A DNA stretch of 64,000 nucleotides from Paraclostridium tenue (lineage in GTDB: Bacteria > Bacillota > Clostridia > Peptostreptococcales > Peptostreptococcaceae), in the NCBI RefSeq assembly GCF_015668515.1, contig NZ_JADPFO010000006.1, forward strand, positions 39,973-103,972. Direction: 5' to 3'. The notes under the pieces were generated by a model. That model searched no databases. It had not been told where the DNA came from and saw only the letters and a list, made by a program, of their open reading frames with translations. This document shows, in pieces, positions 36,578 through 46,009 of the stretch; within the stretch, counting starts at the first letter, position 1; every line of letters begins with the position of its first letter. Made by a program: the position numbers and the translations under genes.

Positions 36578-37711
36578 CTATTTAACAAATAATTGTAAAA
36601 GTACTCCTGCTGCTACTGCTGAACCTATAACTCCAGCAACGTTTGGTCCCATAGCATGCATAAGTAAGAAATTTGAAGGATTTTCTTCTTGTCCTACCTT
36701 TTGAACCACTCTAGCTGCCATAGGAACTGCAGAAACCCCTGCTGCACCTATCATTGGGTTAACCTTGCCTTTAGTAACCTTATACATTAATTTACCAAAT
36801 AGTACGCCTGCTGCTGTTCCTACTGAAAATGCAACAAGTCCCATAGCTGTTACTCCTAATGTTTGAGGCGTTAAGAAAGTTTTTGCATTAGCTGTAGCTC
36901 CAACTGTTAAACCAAGTATTATAGTTATAATATACAATAATGGTCCTGTAGCAGTTTCAACTAATTTTGGAACTACTCCACTTTCTTTTATTAAGTTCCC
37001 AAACATAAGCATTCCTATAAGTGGTGCTGCAGTTGGTAATAACCCTATAACTAAAATCATTATAACTATAGGAAATACTATTTTCTCAGTTTTAGATACT
37101 GGTCTTAATTGTTCCATTTTAACCATACGCTCTTCTTTAGTAGTTAAAGCTCTTATTATCGGTGGCTGTATAACTGGAACTAATGCCATATATGAATAAG
37201 CTGCTAATGCTATTGTTCCTAGCAAATGTGGTGCTAATTTTCCTGTTAAAAATATTGCTGTCGGTCCATCTGCTCCACCTATTATTCCTATAGATGCTGC
37301 CTCTGGTCCTGTAAATTGTAAAAGTATAGCCCCTATAAATGCAAAAAATACTCCAAATTGAGCTGCTGCTCCTAATAAAAGAGTCTTAGGATTTGCAATT
37401 ATTGGTCCAAAATCTGTACTCGCCCCTATACATAAAAATATTAGTGGTGGATATATTCCTAGTTTAGTTCCTTGATATAAGTAATATAATAACCCTCCGC
37501 TTTCAGAGTCTGTAGCTGCTTTCATTAAATCAACACCTGGCATATTAGCAAGTAACATACCTATAGATATTGGTATTAAAAGATATGGTTCATATCCTTT
37601 AGCTATAGCTAAATATAAAAATACACAAGCTATTAAAATCATTATTATTTGTCTATAATCTACCATTGCAAATCCCGTATTTGCAAAGAAAGTCTGTAAC
37701 ATTTCTAACAC
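36578..37711 (-). CDS. oadB: Na+-translocating decarboxylase subunit beta (OadB/GcdB type)
   Basis: A 377-residue, very hydrophobic membrane subunit. It has the family's GASTDFGPIIANPK, GIIGGADGPTAIF (with the Asp thought to take part in Na+ transport) and AAGVSAVPMAARVVQ segments. It decarboxylates carboxybiotin on the carrier subunit and pumps Na+ outward. The start is GTG 37711 behind GGGGGCGTTGAT. It is the last gene of the four-gene operon (alpha, gamma, biotin carrier, beta). Confidence 0.94.
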   Translation of the reverse strand: MLEMLQTFFANTGFAMVDYRQIIMILIACVFLYLAIAKGYEPYLLIPISIGMLLANMPGVDLMKAATDSESGGLLYYLYQGTKLGIYPPLIFLCIGASTDFGPIIANPKTLLLGAAAQFGVFFAFIGAILLQFTGPEAASIGIIGGADGPTAIFLTGKLAPHLLGTIALAAYSYMALVPVIQPPIIRALTTKEERMVKMEQLRPVSKTEKIVFPIVIMILVIGLLPTAAPLIGMLMFGNLIKESGVVPKLVETATGPLLYIITIILGLTVGATANAKTFLTPQTLGVTAMGLVAFSVGTAAGVLFGKLMYKVTKGKVNPMIGAAGVSAVPMAARVVQKVGQEENPSNFLLMHAMGPNVAGVIGSAVAAGVLLQLFVK

Positions 37712-37737
37712 ATCAACGCCCCCTATTTATTATACGA

Positions 37738-38094
37738 TTATCCTATTTGTACTAAGCTATCTCCAAGGTTTACATTTTGACCTTTTTCTACATCAACAGA
37801 AACAACTGTTCCATCTATCGGAGCTACTATTTCATTTTCCATCTTCATAGCTTCAAGTATAGCTACTACTTGACCTTTCTTAACTGAATCCCCATTTTTA
37901 ACCATTATATTTACTATAGTTCCTGGCATTGGTGCATCTATTGATTCTCCTGAACCAGTAGATACTACCTCTTTTTTAGGTTGTTGTGCTACATTTTGAA
38001 CTGTAGGCTTTGGATTTTCTCCCTTTTGAACTTCTTCTATTTCAACTTCGTAAACTTTTCCATTTAATTTTATATGATATGTCTTAGCGCTCAT
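37738..38094 (-). CDS. Biotin carrier subunit of Na+-pumping decarboxylase
   Basis: A 118-residue protein. The biotinyl domain fills the C-terminal 70 residues, with the attachment site EAMKMENEI (Lys84) and a Gly/Pro-rich linker before it (about residues 28-50). It carries CO2 from the alpha subunit to the membrane subunit. In many species this domain is fused to the alpha subunit; here it is separate, as in glutaconyl- and methylmalonyl-CoA decarboxylases. Located between the gamma and beta genes. Confidence 0.93.
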   Translation of the reverse strand: MSAKTYHIKLNGKVYEVEIEEVQKGENPKPTVQNVAQQPKKEVVSTGSGESIDAPMPGTIVNIMVKNGDSVKKGQVVAILEAMKMENEIVAPIDGTVVSVDVEKGQNVNLGDSLVQIG

Positions 38095-38140
38095 TTTTAT
38101 CTCTCCCTCAAATATTTTATTATCTATTTATATAAATAAT

Positions 38141-38440
38141 TTATTTTATTCTAGTTATTTTCTTTACATGAAGATTAGGATTTATTTTTCCCTCTCCTGC
38201 CATTATAGATGCTGCAAGTGCAACTACTATTTTATCTTCTTCATCATCGTCGTAAGTACTATTTTGACTCACTGGTAAATCTCTTTTTACTAATTCTTCT
38301 TTAACTTTTGGTTTTGTTTTAAATATATATTTAAATGAAGATAGTACAAAAGATATTAATATCAAAGTCAAAAATACTATAGTCATACTAGATATAGTTA
38401 TATTAATGGCTTCCATTATACTTATTTCATTACCAAACAT
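38141..38440 (-). CDS. oadG: OadG-type small membrane subunit (gamma/delta)
   Basis: A 99-residue protein with one N-terminal membrane helix (ITISSMTIVFLTLILISFVL) and a charged tail that ends in a VVALAASIMAG segment, typical of the OadG/delta subunits that hold the decarboxylase together at the membrane. It lies between the alpha and biotin-carrier genes with short gaps. Confidence 0.85.
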   Translation of the reverse strand: MFGNEISIMEAINITISSMTIVFLTLILISFVLSSFKYIFKTKPKVKEELVKRDLPVSQNSTYDDDEEDKIVVALAASIMAGEGKINPNLHVKKITRIK

Positions 38441-38457
38441 TAATTATCACCCATTTT

Positions 38458-39858
38458 CTACATAGTTACTGTTATATAGTGAATTTTATTTTCTTCACTT
38501 AATACTTCTTCTTTTTTTGGATTGTACTTATTTTCTAAAAAATTTGGTGCTACTTGTGGGAATAATGCATATGTTAATGCATCTTCATCACATTTAACTA
38601 ATTCTCCCGCTTCTAGTTTTATCTTTTCAAATTCTGGTTCTAAAAGATCTGCAGGTCTTATAGTTATAACTTCTTCTTCCCCTATTATCTTTTTCTTTAT
38701 TTCTTCATCAATAGGTGCTGGTGCTTTTCCATATTGTCCTTTTACATAATCTTTAATTTCTTTTGGTACTAATTTATATCTTTCTCCAGTTAATACATTA
38801 AATAATGCTTGAGTTCCTACCATTTGACTCATAGGTGTAACTAATGGTGGATATCCAAGATCTGCTCTCACTCTTGGAACTTCTCTTAAAACATCTTCAT
38901 ATTTTTCTGTTGCATTTTGTTGTTTTAATTGAGATAGTAAGTTTGATAACATACCACCTGGAACCTTGTAGTTTAAAGTTTGAGGTTCTGTCAACAATAC
39001 CTTAGGATTTAAGGTACCGTTTTCCATATACTTATCTCTTATAGGTTTAAAATACTCTGCAACTTCTAATAAAGCTTCCATATTTAAATTTGGATTTCTA
39101 TCCATTTCGCTAAATGTTACTGCTAAAGACTCAGTTGGAGGCTGAGATGTCCCTCCTGAAAATGGAGATATTGCAGTATCTATTATATCAACTCCAGCTT
39201 CTACGGCCTTCATATATATCATATCAGCTATACCACTTGTACAGTGCGTATGTAGTTCTATAGGTAAATTAGTTATTTCTTTCATTTTTTTTACTAAATC
39301 ATAAGCATTATATGGTGTTAAAACTCCTGCCATATCTTTTATGCATATAGAATCAGCCCCCATAGATTCCATAGTTTTTAATAGTTTTAAATAATACTCT
39401 GTAGTATGAACATCACTTGTTGTATATGATATTGCACATTGGCAATGTCCACCATATTTTTTTATAGCTTTCATAGATACTTCTATATTTCTTACATCAT
39501 TTAAAGCATCAAATACTCTTATTATGTCGATACCGTTTTCCAGTGAAAGTTTAATAAACTTATCAACCAAGTCATCAGCATAGTTTCTATATCCTAAAAG
39601 ATTTTGTCCCCTCAAAAGCATTTGCAATTTAGTATTTTTAACTCTTTTTCTTATTTCTCTTAATCTTTCCCATGGATCTTCGTTTAAAAAACGTATGCAT
39701 GCATCAAATGTCGCTCCACCCCAAACTTCCATAGAGTGATATCCTACCTTATCCATAGTTTCTAATATAGGTAGTATTTCTTCTGTAGTTAACCTTGTAG
39801 CAATTAAAGACTGATGCCCATCTCTTAATGCTGTTTCAGTTATTTTTAACTGACTCAC
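38458..39858 (-). CDS. oadA: Oxaloacetate decarboxylase alpha subunit (carboxyltransferase)
   Basis: A 466-residue carboxyltransferase. TETALRDGHQSL (metal Asp), VEVWGGATFDACIRF-like (MEVWGGATFDACIRFL), RGQNLLGYRNYADD and LHTHCTSG (metal His pair) identify the pyruvate-carboxylase-B/OadA fold. It moves the carboxyl group of oxaloacetate to biotin, giving pyruvate. It lacks the C-terminal biotin domain, which is on a separate gene. It starts with GTG 39858 after AGGAGTGTGAGGATATA. With its neighbours it should couple oxaloacetate breakdown to Na+ export. Confidence 0.93.
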   Translation of the reverse strand: MSQLKITETALRDGHQSLIATRLTTEEILPILETMDKVGYHSMEVWGGATFDACIRFLNEDPWERLREIRKRVKNTKLQMLLRGQNLLGYRNYADDLVDKFIKLSLENGIDIIRVFDALNDVRNIEVSMKAIKKYGGHCQCAISYTTSDVHTTEYYLKLLKTMESMGADSICIKDMAGVLTPYNAYDLVKKMKEITNLPIELHTHCTSGIADMIYMKAVEAGVDIIDTAISPFSGGTSQPPTESLAVTFSEMDRNPNLNMEALLEVAEYFKPIRDKYMENGTLNPKVLLTEPQTLNYKVPGGMLSNLLSQLKQQNATEKYEDVLREVPRVRADLGYPPLVTPMSQMVGTQALFNVLTGERYKLVPKEIKDYVKGQYGKAPAPIDEEIKKKIIGEEEVITIRPADLLEPEFEKIKLEAGELVKCDEDALTYALFPQVAPNFLENKYNPKKEEVLSEENKIHYITVTM

Positions 39859-40140
39859 TATATCCTCACACTCCTAAATAAAAATATATACCCAATATAA
39901 ATTTTACCTCGCTTATATTATATACTGCTTTATTTAATTTCTAAAGCATTTTTAGTATTTTTTTATATTTTTTTAGCATATTTTTTTTTAAGGTTATTTT
40001 TTGTTAAGTATTTGACGTATGTTTTTTATTTATATATAGTGACAGACTATTTTTAATAGTAAAATTTTTTACTTTTTCTGTATTTCAGTATTATTTAAAT
40101 TAAATTTTTCCTGTTTCATTAAAATTTTTAGTTCCATAAA
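39859..40140. other. Intergenic region with oad operon promoter
   Basis: About 280 bases of very A/T-rich DNA upstream of oadA. On the minus strand TATAAT-like elements occur near 39915-39925. I see no open frame and no clear riboswitch. Homopolymer T-runs dominate 39950-40010. Confidence 0.4.
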
Positions 40141-40177
40141 AATATAGGGTACTCATTTGAATACCCTATATTTTTGA
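40141..40177 (-). terminator. Terminator after signal peptidase gene
   Basis: AATATAGGGTA pairs with TACCCTATATT across a 10-base loop, just past the leftward signal peptidase stop. Confidence 0.8.
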
Positions 40178-40196
40178 AAAAATTAAATATTTAATT

Positions 40197-40730
40197 TTAA
40201 TTTACTAATCCAACTTCTTTAAATGGAAATAGCCTAACACTGACTTCTCCTATAATATCACTTTTATTTACTAGTCCAACTTCTTTATCTCTACTATCTT
40301 TACTTAATAATCTATTATCTCCCATAGCAAAATAACAGTCATTCGGTATAACAATATCTACATCACCTGAAGTATAGTCATCATTTATATAACTTTCATT
40401 AATTAATTTATCATTTATATAGACTTTTCCATCTTCTATAATCAAATGTTCATTTGGTAAACCTATAATTCTTTTAATTAAACTTTTTTTACCGCCTTTA
40501 TTATCTTTTAATTCAGTTTTAAAAACTACTATATCTCCTCTATTTGGCATATCTTTTTTATAAGCAAACTTATTTATTATTAGATAGTCTTCTGTGTTTA
40601 ATGTAGGATACATGGACTCTCCACTAACTACAGTTGGTACAACAAAATAAGTTACTATAAGTCCCATACATATAGCTAATGTTATAACTTTTATCCATTC
40701 AATAGTTTTATTTATAATTTTATCTTTCAA
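40197..40730 (-). CDS. lepB: Signal peptidase I
   Basis: A 177-residue membrane protease. One N-terminal helix (about 13-35) is followed by the catalytic SGESMYPTL (Ser39), GDIVVFK and the Lys motif LIKRIIGLPNE (Lys86), and the C-terminal MGDNRLLSKDSRD box. It cleaves signal peptides of exported proteins at the outer membrane face. The start is TTG 40730 behind GGGGTGATTATA; the GTG at 40739 is part of that ribosome-binding site. Monocistronic. Confidence 0.93.
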   Translation of the reverse strand: MKDKIINKTIEWIKVITLAICMGLIVTYFVVPTVVSGESMYPTLNTEDYLIINKFAYKKDMPNRGDIVVFKTELKDNKGGKKSLIKRIIGLPNEHLIIEDGKVYINDKLINESYINDDYTSGDVDIVIPNDCYFAMGDNRLLSKDSRDKEVGLVNKSDIIGEVSVRLFPFKEVGLVN

Positions 40731-40834
40731 TATAATCACCCCATATATTTATTTATGTATTTAGCTTTCTATTTCTATAAATATATGTCCTTTGATATTT
40801 TCTGTCTTTCGTACTCTATATTCTTGCATAAAAA

Positions 40835-40865
40835 AACCCTAGCTAACATTTTGTTACCTAGGGTT
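40835..40865 (-). terminator. Terminator after YjjW-like activase gene
   Basis: AACCCTAGCTAACA pairs with TGTTACCTAGGGTT with one mismatch; an A-run at the left gives the U-run on the minus strand. Confidence 0.8.
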
Positions 40866-40883
40866 ACATATATACTTATTTTA

Positions 40884-41723
40884 TTAGATTATAGGATTTA
40901 GCATTCTATCTTTTAATACTTCTTTCGCTTTCTCATAATATTTCATGTATTTTTCTTTCGGATAATCTCTAAAATTAGAAAGTTCTCCTTTAACTCCATA
41001 TCTTCTAAATGGTATTAATTTAAATTTAGTATAATTATTTAAGTTTTTTATATAATTAAGTTCTTTAAAAAATATATTTTCATTATCATTTATATTTTCT
41101 AATAAAACTGTTCTTATTTCATAAAGTTTATTAGACTTAGAACATTTACTGATATTATTTAAAACTAAGTTATTTTCTACACCTGTCACTTTCATGTGTA
41201 TGTTATTATCGAAAGCTTTCAAGTCAAACATAAATCCATCTACGCAATCTATAAGATGGTTAATATCATTTTCATTTATATATCCATTAGTATCTACAAA
41301 TACATTAAGGTTAGTTTTTTTATGCACTATATTAGTAAATTCTATTATAAAATCACTATACAAAGTACATTCTCCTCCAGAGAAGGTTATTCCGTCTATA
41401 AAGTTTTTATATTTATTTATATAATCAAAAAGCTCATTTGGTGTATAATAAGTAATTTTAGGTGATGCATAATTTTTACATATCCCTATACACTCATCAC
41501 AATTTATGCAAATCTTTTTATCATAAATAATTTGATCATTAAACTTAATAGCTCCTACCTTACACACTTCTAAGCATTTTTTACAAGAAATACATATATT
41601 TTGAGTCTCTGGGTTATGGCAATATATACATTTCATATTACAACCTTGTAAAAATACACTTATTCTACATCCTGGACCATCTATAAAACTCATGTTAATA
41701 ATTTTATTTACAGGAGCTTTCAT
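40884..41723 (-). CDS. yjjW: Glycyl-radical enzyme activating protein (YjjW-like)
   Basis: A 279-residue radical SAM enzyme. The cluster motif GCNMKCIYCHNP (CxxxCxxC) binds the catalytic [4Fe-4S], and two ferredoxin-type motifs follow (CISCKKCLEVC and CINCDECIGIC), then the TFSGGECTLY SAM motif. It should abstract H from the glycine of the partner enzyme. Its ATG overlaps the partner's stop (TAATG), so the two are coupled. Family-level naming follows the E. coli YjjI/YjjW pair. Confidence 0.9.
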   Translation of the reverse strand: MKAPVNKIINMSFIDGPGCRISVFLQGCNMKCIYCHNPETQNICISCKKCLEVCKVGAIKFNDQIIYDKKICINCDECIGICKNYASPKITYYTPNELFDYINKYKNFIDGITFSGGECTLYSDFIIEFTNIVHKKTNLNVFVDTNGYINENDINHLIDCVDGFMFDLKAFDNNIHMKVTGVENNLVLNNISKCSKSNKLYEIRTVLLENINDNENIFFKELNYIKNLNNYTKFKLIPFRRYGVKGELSNFRDYPKEKYMKYYEKAKEVLKDRMLNPII

Positions 41724-43201
41724 TAAATATTTCTAACCTTTCTTTCCTCTATTCCATTTTTCATAGTTAATGCTCCTAATAAAACAGAATCTTCTCTTAA
41801 GTTTTCACCTTCATTAAATTTCTTTATATCACTCTTTTTTACTAGATATCCAGTTATTCTAACAAACTCTGAAGAATCACTATTTATAGATAAAACTCTT
41901 ATACCACTTTCAAGAGCACCTTTTACAACTCTTAACATTCCATCTATATTATTTTTAGCTGTTTCATCAAATAAATATATATCACTACATCCTGTATCAA
42001 AATACTTATGAAGTCTTGCTGATAAATTTATATGATCAAATATATTAGGTTCACATCCATATTTTATTCTTACAGCTGGTGTTGTATCCGTATCCGATTC
42101 TAATCCCCCTTGTGCATGTACTCCATGCTTACCATTAGTTCCTCCACAATATATAGCTTCTTCATTTTTTACTAATTCAGCAAATTTCTTACATATTTCT
42201 TCAGCTACATCATTAGCTTTTTCATCATGTCCCATTTGTTTTCCTGTAAATATTTCAACACATTCAAATGTTCCATATATGGCTGGCATTGATGTAAATT
42301 TATTTAAATCTATTAACCCCTCTTTTGCTAAAAATGAACTTTCAAAGAATTTTACATCTTCTACTAAATATTTTATTCTTGCATTAGTAAGCTCACATAA
42401 TGCTTTCACTGCTTTTGGAAGTTTATTATTCATAAAGTCTTCATAATTTTCACTTTCCATCGCTAAAGCTTTTAAATTAAGTCTTGTTAAAGTATGTGCT
42501 CCTCCACCTATTCTTAGTGAATTATAACAACTAACAACTCCATAGTCTTCCCCTAAATCATTAGTCATTAAACTGTGATTTACAAAATACGGTTTTATAT
42601 TTTCAAGAGCTGATTCTATCCCATATTTTATAAGATCATCTGGAGTTTCTTCACTACATTTTAAAGTAACATTAGGTATAGTTTTTCTAAGTTCTCTCTC
42701 TATTTGTATTACCAATCTACCAACTCTAGTATCTTTTGGTCCTATATTCATATGGACAAAAGCATCTGGTAAATTTCTATCTATATTTATAAGCAACATC
42801 TTTATTAAGTTATATGCTTCCTTTTCACTAACAGTGTCCATAAAAGGTTCAAGTACATCATCTATTTGCCCAACATATACTGGATATCCTGTTATAGAAG
42901 GAACATATCTATAAAGTATCATTAATGCATTAACTGCTTCATATAAATCCTTTGGTGGCTCTATATCTAAATATTCACTACCTTGATTTATAAATTTAAC
43001 ATAATCCGGTAATATGTATCTTGGTCTATAAGGTCTTGTTCCTTCGTTCATATCACATAATATTTTTCTATCTAAATACGATTTAGTTTCATCACTTATT
43101 TTTAAAGGAGATAAAGAGTCTTCTGCTAATCTTGCCAAATTTGCTCTCTTCTCATGATATTGCAAATCCATAGAATGTAATATTTGTTCTATACTATTCA
43201 T
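41723..43201 (-). CDS. yjjI: YjjI-family glycyl radical enzyme
   Basis: A 492-residue protein, close to the roughly 510 of E. coli YjjI and much shorter than pyruvate formate-lyase. The likely thiyl cysteine is Cys225 in GVVSCYNSLRIGGG, and the glycyl radical site is FVRITGYLVKK (Gly451). The reaction is not known. It works without oxygen and depends on the activase encoded next. A YfcC-type carrier gene lies 125 bases upstream and may bring the substrate. The ATG follows GGGGGACTAAACA. Confidence 0.88.
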   Translation of the reverse strand: MNSIEQILHSMDLQYHEKRANLARLAEDSLSPLKISDETKSYLDRKILCDMNEGTRPYRPRYILPDYVKFINQGSEYLDIEPPKDLYEAVNALMILYRYVPSITGYPVYVGQIDDVLEPFMDTVSEKEAYNLIKMLLINIDRNLPDAFVHMNIGPKDTRVGRLVIQIERELRKTIPNVTLKCSEETPDDLIKYGIESALENIKPYFVNHSLMTNDLGEDYGVVSCYNSLRIGGGAHTLTRLNLKALAMESENYEDFMNNKLPKAVKALCELTNARIKYLVEDVKFFESSFLAKEGLIDLNKFTSMPAIYGTFECVEIFTGKQMGHDEKANDVAEEICKKFAELVKNEEAIYCGGTNGKHGVHAQGGLESDTDTTPAVRIKYGCEPNIFDHINLSARLHKYFDTGCSDIYLFDETAKNNIDGMLRVVKGALESGIRVLSINSDSSEFVRITGYLVKKSDIKKFNEGENLREDSVLLGALTMKNGIEERKVRNI

Positions 43202-43326
43202 TGTTTAGTCCCCCATTTTTATATTTATTATACTAATTTTATCACACTATTAAACTTTTGTTAATACTAATAAACATTTATTTAATATATTTTAAAATAT
43301 CGTTTACCTAATAATTTAAATACATT

Positions 43327-44718
43327 TTAAACTCCTATATACAGTCCAATAGTTAAAAACATAATACATACTATTATCATAATCCCAAATAAAGGTGCTA
43401 AAAATCTTACCCACTTAGACCATGGTATTTTCGCAAAAGCCAATGCACCCATTAATACTCCAGATGTTGGAGTTATTAAATTAATAAGCCCTGTACCAAA
43501 CTGATAAGCAGTTATTATTAATTGACTAGAAACTCCTACTAAATCAGAAAGTGGTGCTAACACAGGTATAGTAAGTGATGCGAGTCCTGAAGATGATGGT
43601 ATTAAAAATGATAATAATGACTCAAGTAAAAAAGATAAATTTATAAATATAAACTTTGGCAACTTACTTAAAGCATCAGCAGAGTAATTTAATAATGTAT
43701 CTATTATATGTCCATTTTGTGCGACTATAACAATTCCACGAGCTAATGCTATGGCAAGTGCTGCAGATACTAAATCAGAAGCTCCTGTTAAAAATGAATC
43801 TACTATCTCATCTTGCTTAAGCCCTCCAAATATCCCAGAAAAAACACCTATCATACAAAATATCATAGCTATTTCAGGTATATACCAGTCCATATTTAAA
43901 ACTCCATAAACCATCATACTCATTCCACTAATAAATATCACTAAAACAATAACTTCTTTAATTGTAAATGGCTTTATAGTTGAATCATCCATTATAAAAT
44001 CTTTTTTGTTATTTGCATCTAACTCATATACTAGTGATTTTTTAGGATCTTTTTTAATTTTATTAGCATATACCATTAAAAATGTTATAGATATAGTCAT
44101 AAGTACTATAAATATAATTGCTCTATATAATATACCTGCTCCTGGCACTATATCAGCTAATGCCTGAGCTATTCCTACTGAAAATGGATTTATAGTGGAT
44201 GCTATAACTCCAGTTCCTGAACCTAAAAATACTGTACTTATTGCAGTTAATGAATCATACCCTAAATTTGTCATAAGTGGTATAAATATCATATAAAAAG
44301 GAAGGGTTTCTTCATTCATACCAAATGTAGAACCTCCTAATCCAAATAGTATCATAGATACAGGTATTATCAAAACCTGCAATCCTTTAAGCTTTCTTAC
44401 TATGTGGTTTATACCAGATTCTATAGCTCCAGTTTTATTGACTATCCCAAAAGCGCCTCCGACTAGTAATACAAATCCAACAACTTCTGCTGCATCTACA
44501 AAACCATTAATAGGTGCCATAAATACATCTTGTATACCTTGAGGGTTAGAATCTACTTGATGGTATGTTCCAGGCTTTACTACCATTCTTCCATCTACAT
44601 CGATCCTTTTAAATTCTCCACTTGGAATAATATATGTTAGGATTGCTATTATTACTATAAGTAAAAATATAATAGTAAATGTGTGTGGTATGGTAATTTT
44701 CTTTTTAAATTTACGCAT
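43327..44718 (-). CDS. YfcC/DcuC-family (PF03606) organic acid or amino acid carrier
   Basis: A 463-residue membrane protein with about 12 helices, beginning with TIPHTFTIIFLLIVI and containing FGMNEETLPFY, STINPFSVGIAQA and PSSSGLASLTIPVLAPLSD, the motifs of the YfcC branch of the C4-dicarboxylate anaerobic carrier family. Members are linked to dicarboxylates or basic amino acids; the substrate cannot be fixed. The ATG follows AGGAGATAATATT. It is upstream of, and probably cotranscribed with, the YjjI/YjjW pair. Confidence 0.82.
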   Translation of the reverse strand: MRKFKKKITIPHTFTIIFLLIVIIAILTYIIPSGEFKRIDVDGRMVVKPGTYHQVDSNPQGIQDVFMAPINGFVDAAEVVGFVLLVGGAFGIVNKTGAIESGINHIVRKLKGLQVLIIPVSMILFGLGGSTFGMNEETLPFYMIFIPLMTNLGYDSLTAISTVFLGSGTGVIASTINPFSVGIAQALADIVPGAGILYRAIIFIVLMTISITFLMVYANKIKKDPKKSLVYELDANNKKDFIMDDSTIKPFTIKEVIVLVIFISGMSMMVYGVLNMDWYIPEIAMIFCMIGVFSGIFGGLKQDEIVDSFLTGASDLVSAALAIALARGIVIVAQNGHIIDTLLNYSADALSKLPKFIFINLSFLLESLLSFLIPSSSGLASLTIPVLAPLSDLVGVSSQLIITAYQFGTGLINLITPTSGVLMGALAFAKIPWSKWVRFLAPLFGIMIIVCIMFLTIGLYIGV

Positions 44719-44841
44719 AATATTATCTCCTATTTGAAAATATTTAATTTTATGTAGAATTATACCATAATTTATAATATGTTTAAGTTTTATTTAAATA
44801 GTTATTATATAATTAAATTTTTATCAATTTATTTTTATAAA

Positions 44842-44863
44842 AAAAGACACTATCGTGCCTTTT
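44842..44863 (-). terminator. Weak terminator after DedA gene
   Basis: AAAAGACAC pairs with GTGCCTTTT at eight of nine positions around a 4-base loop; an A-run gives the U-run on the minus strand. It overlaps the dedA stop. Confidence 0.5.
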
Positions 44864-45467
44864 AACTATTCTTTTTCATATTTAATTTATTCTTTAATAT
44901 ATAAAATCCTAAAATAATAATTATCAAAATAATTACAAATAAAGAATATCTTTTTAATATTGGTATTATTATATGTAATTTATCACCTAATATATATCCT
45001 GCTGATATTAATATTAAATTCCATAAACTTATTCCTATAGTTGAATATATTATAAAAGCTATTACATTCATTTTTATGACACCAGCAATTATTGAAATAA
45101 AAGTTCTTGCAACTGGTATTAACCTCGATATCATAATAGATGATTTATCATATTTTTTTATCCATGAATATGATGCTCTAATAGACTTTTTAGTACTTGG
45201 AAATCTAGTTCCTAACATATCTATTAAAGGTTTACCTAATTTTAATCCTAAGTAATAGTTTATTATAGACCCACTAAGTCCTCCTAATACAGATACAGTT
45301 AAAACTTGTGTAAAATTCATATCGTATTCAAATGCAAATATACCTATTAACGGTAAAACTAATTCACTAGGTAGAGGAAGATTTGCATACTCTAGAGCTA
45401 CTATTATAAAAATACTTATTAGCCCATAATTTACAATAAACTCTTCTATTAATAACTTTAAATCCAT
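44862..45467 (-). CDS. DedA family membrane protein
   Basis: A 201-residue membrane protein. It has the DedA hallmarks EYANLPLPSELVLPLIG (acidic N-terminal motif), GSIINYYLGLKLGKP and SRLIPVARTFISIIAGV (the essential Arg motif). Family members help move undecaprenyl phosphate or other lipids across the membrane. The ATG at 45467 is chosen because AGAGGTGAAG precedes it. Monocistronic. Confidence 0.9.
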   Translation of the reverse strand: MDLKLLIEEFIVNYGLISIFIIVALEYANLPLPSELVLPLIGIFAFEYDMNFTQVLTVSVLGGLSGSIINYYLGLKLGKPLIDMLGTRFPSTKKSIRASYSWIKKYDKSSIMISRLIPVARTFISIIAGVIKMNVIAFIIYSTIGISLWNLILISAGYILGDKLHIIIPILKRYSLFVIILIIIILGFYILKNKLNMKKNS

Positions 45468-45744
45468 CCTCTTCACCTCTTATAATTAAATTAACACACT
45501 ACTATGTTTTAAACAGTACTGTATTTTATTATAATATCACAATAATAGTAAATTCATCAATATACTTATTTATTTATTAAATAAAAAGTTCAAATTCCTT
45601 ATATTTCGTGTTTTATGTTGTTTGATTGAATTTTATATAAATTTTAGTCAGATATTGTATTTCATAATGTTTTGAATTTTTATATTATTGGTTGTACAAT
45701 TTAATTATAGGAATATGTATTTAGAAAACTTTTGGGGGGTATAT

Positions 45745-45963
45745 ATGTCTATATTTATTTTAATTCTATTTATGTTATTTTTAATTTATTTTTTATCTAC
45801 AGTTTGCATAAGATATAGTTATATTTCAAATTTAGCTATAAAAAGTAAACTTGATTTTAATTCATTTTATATAAGAAAGTACATGTTAAGTTCTAATAAT
45901 AGTTTTAATAAACTTACAAGTGATATAGCGTTTTCTTTATACAAAATATATAATAAATGTTAA
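45745..45963 (+). CDS. Small hypothetical membrane protein
   Basis: A 72-residue protein with one long N-terminal helix (SIFILILFMLFLIYFLSTV) and a basic, Ser/Asn-rich cytoplasmic or external tail ending in Cys. It starts at ATG 45745 after TTTGGGGGGTATAT. I do not recognise it. It is convergent with the dynamin-like pair and shares a bidirectional terminator with it. Confidence 0.55.
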   Translation: MSIFILILFMLFLIYFLSTVCIRYSYISNLAIKSKLDFNSFYIRKYMLSSNNSFNKLTSDIAFSLYKIYNKC

Positions 45964-45970
45964 AATAAAT

Positions 45971-46001
45971 ATAAAGCGTTAATTTTTTATTAACGCTTTA
46001 T
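45971..46001. terminator. Bidirectional terminator between small gene and dynamin pair
   Basis: ATAAAGCGTTAAT pairs perfectly with ATTAACGCTTTAT around a 5-base T loop. Confidence 0.88.
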
Positions 46002-46009
46002 ATTTATTT

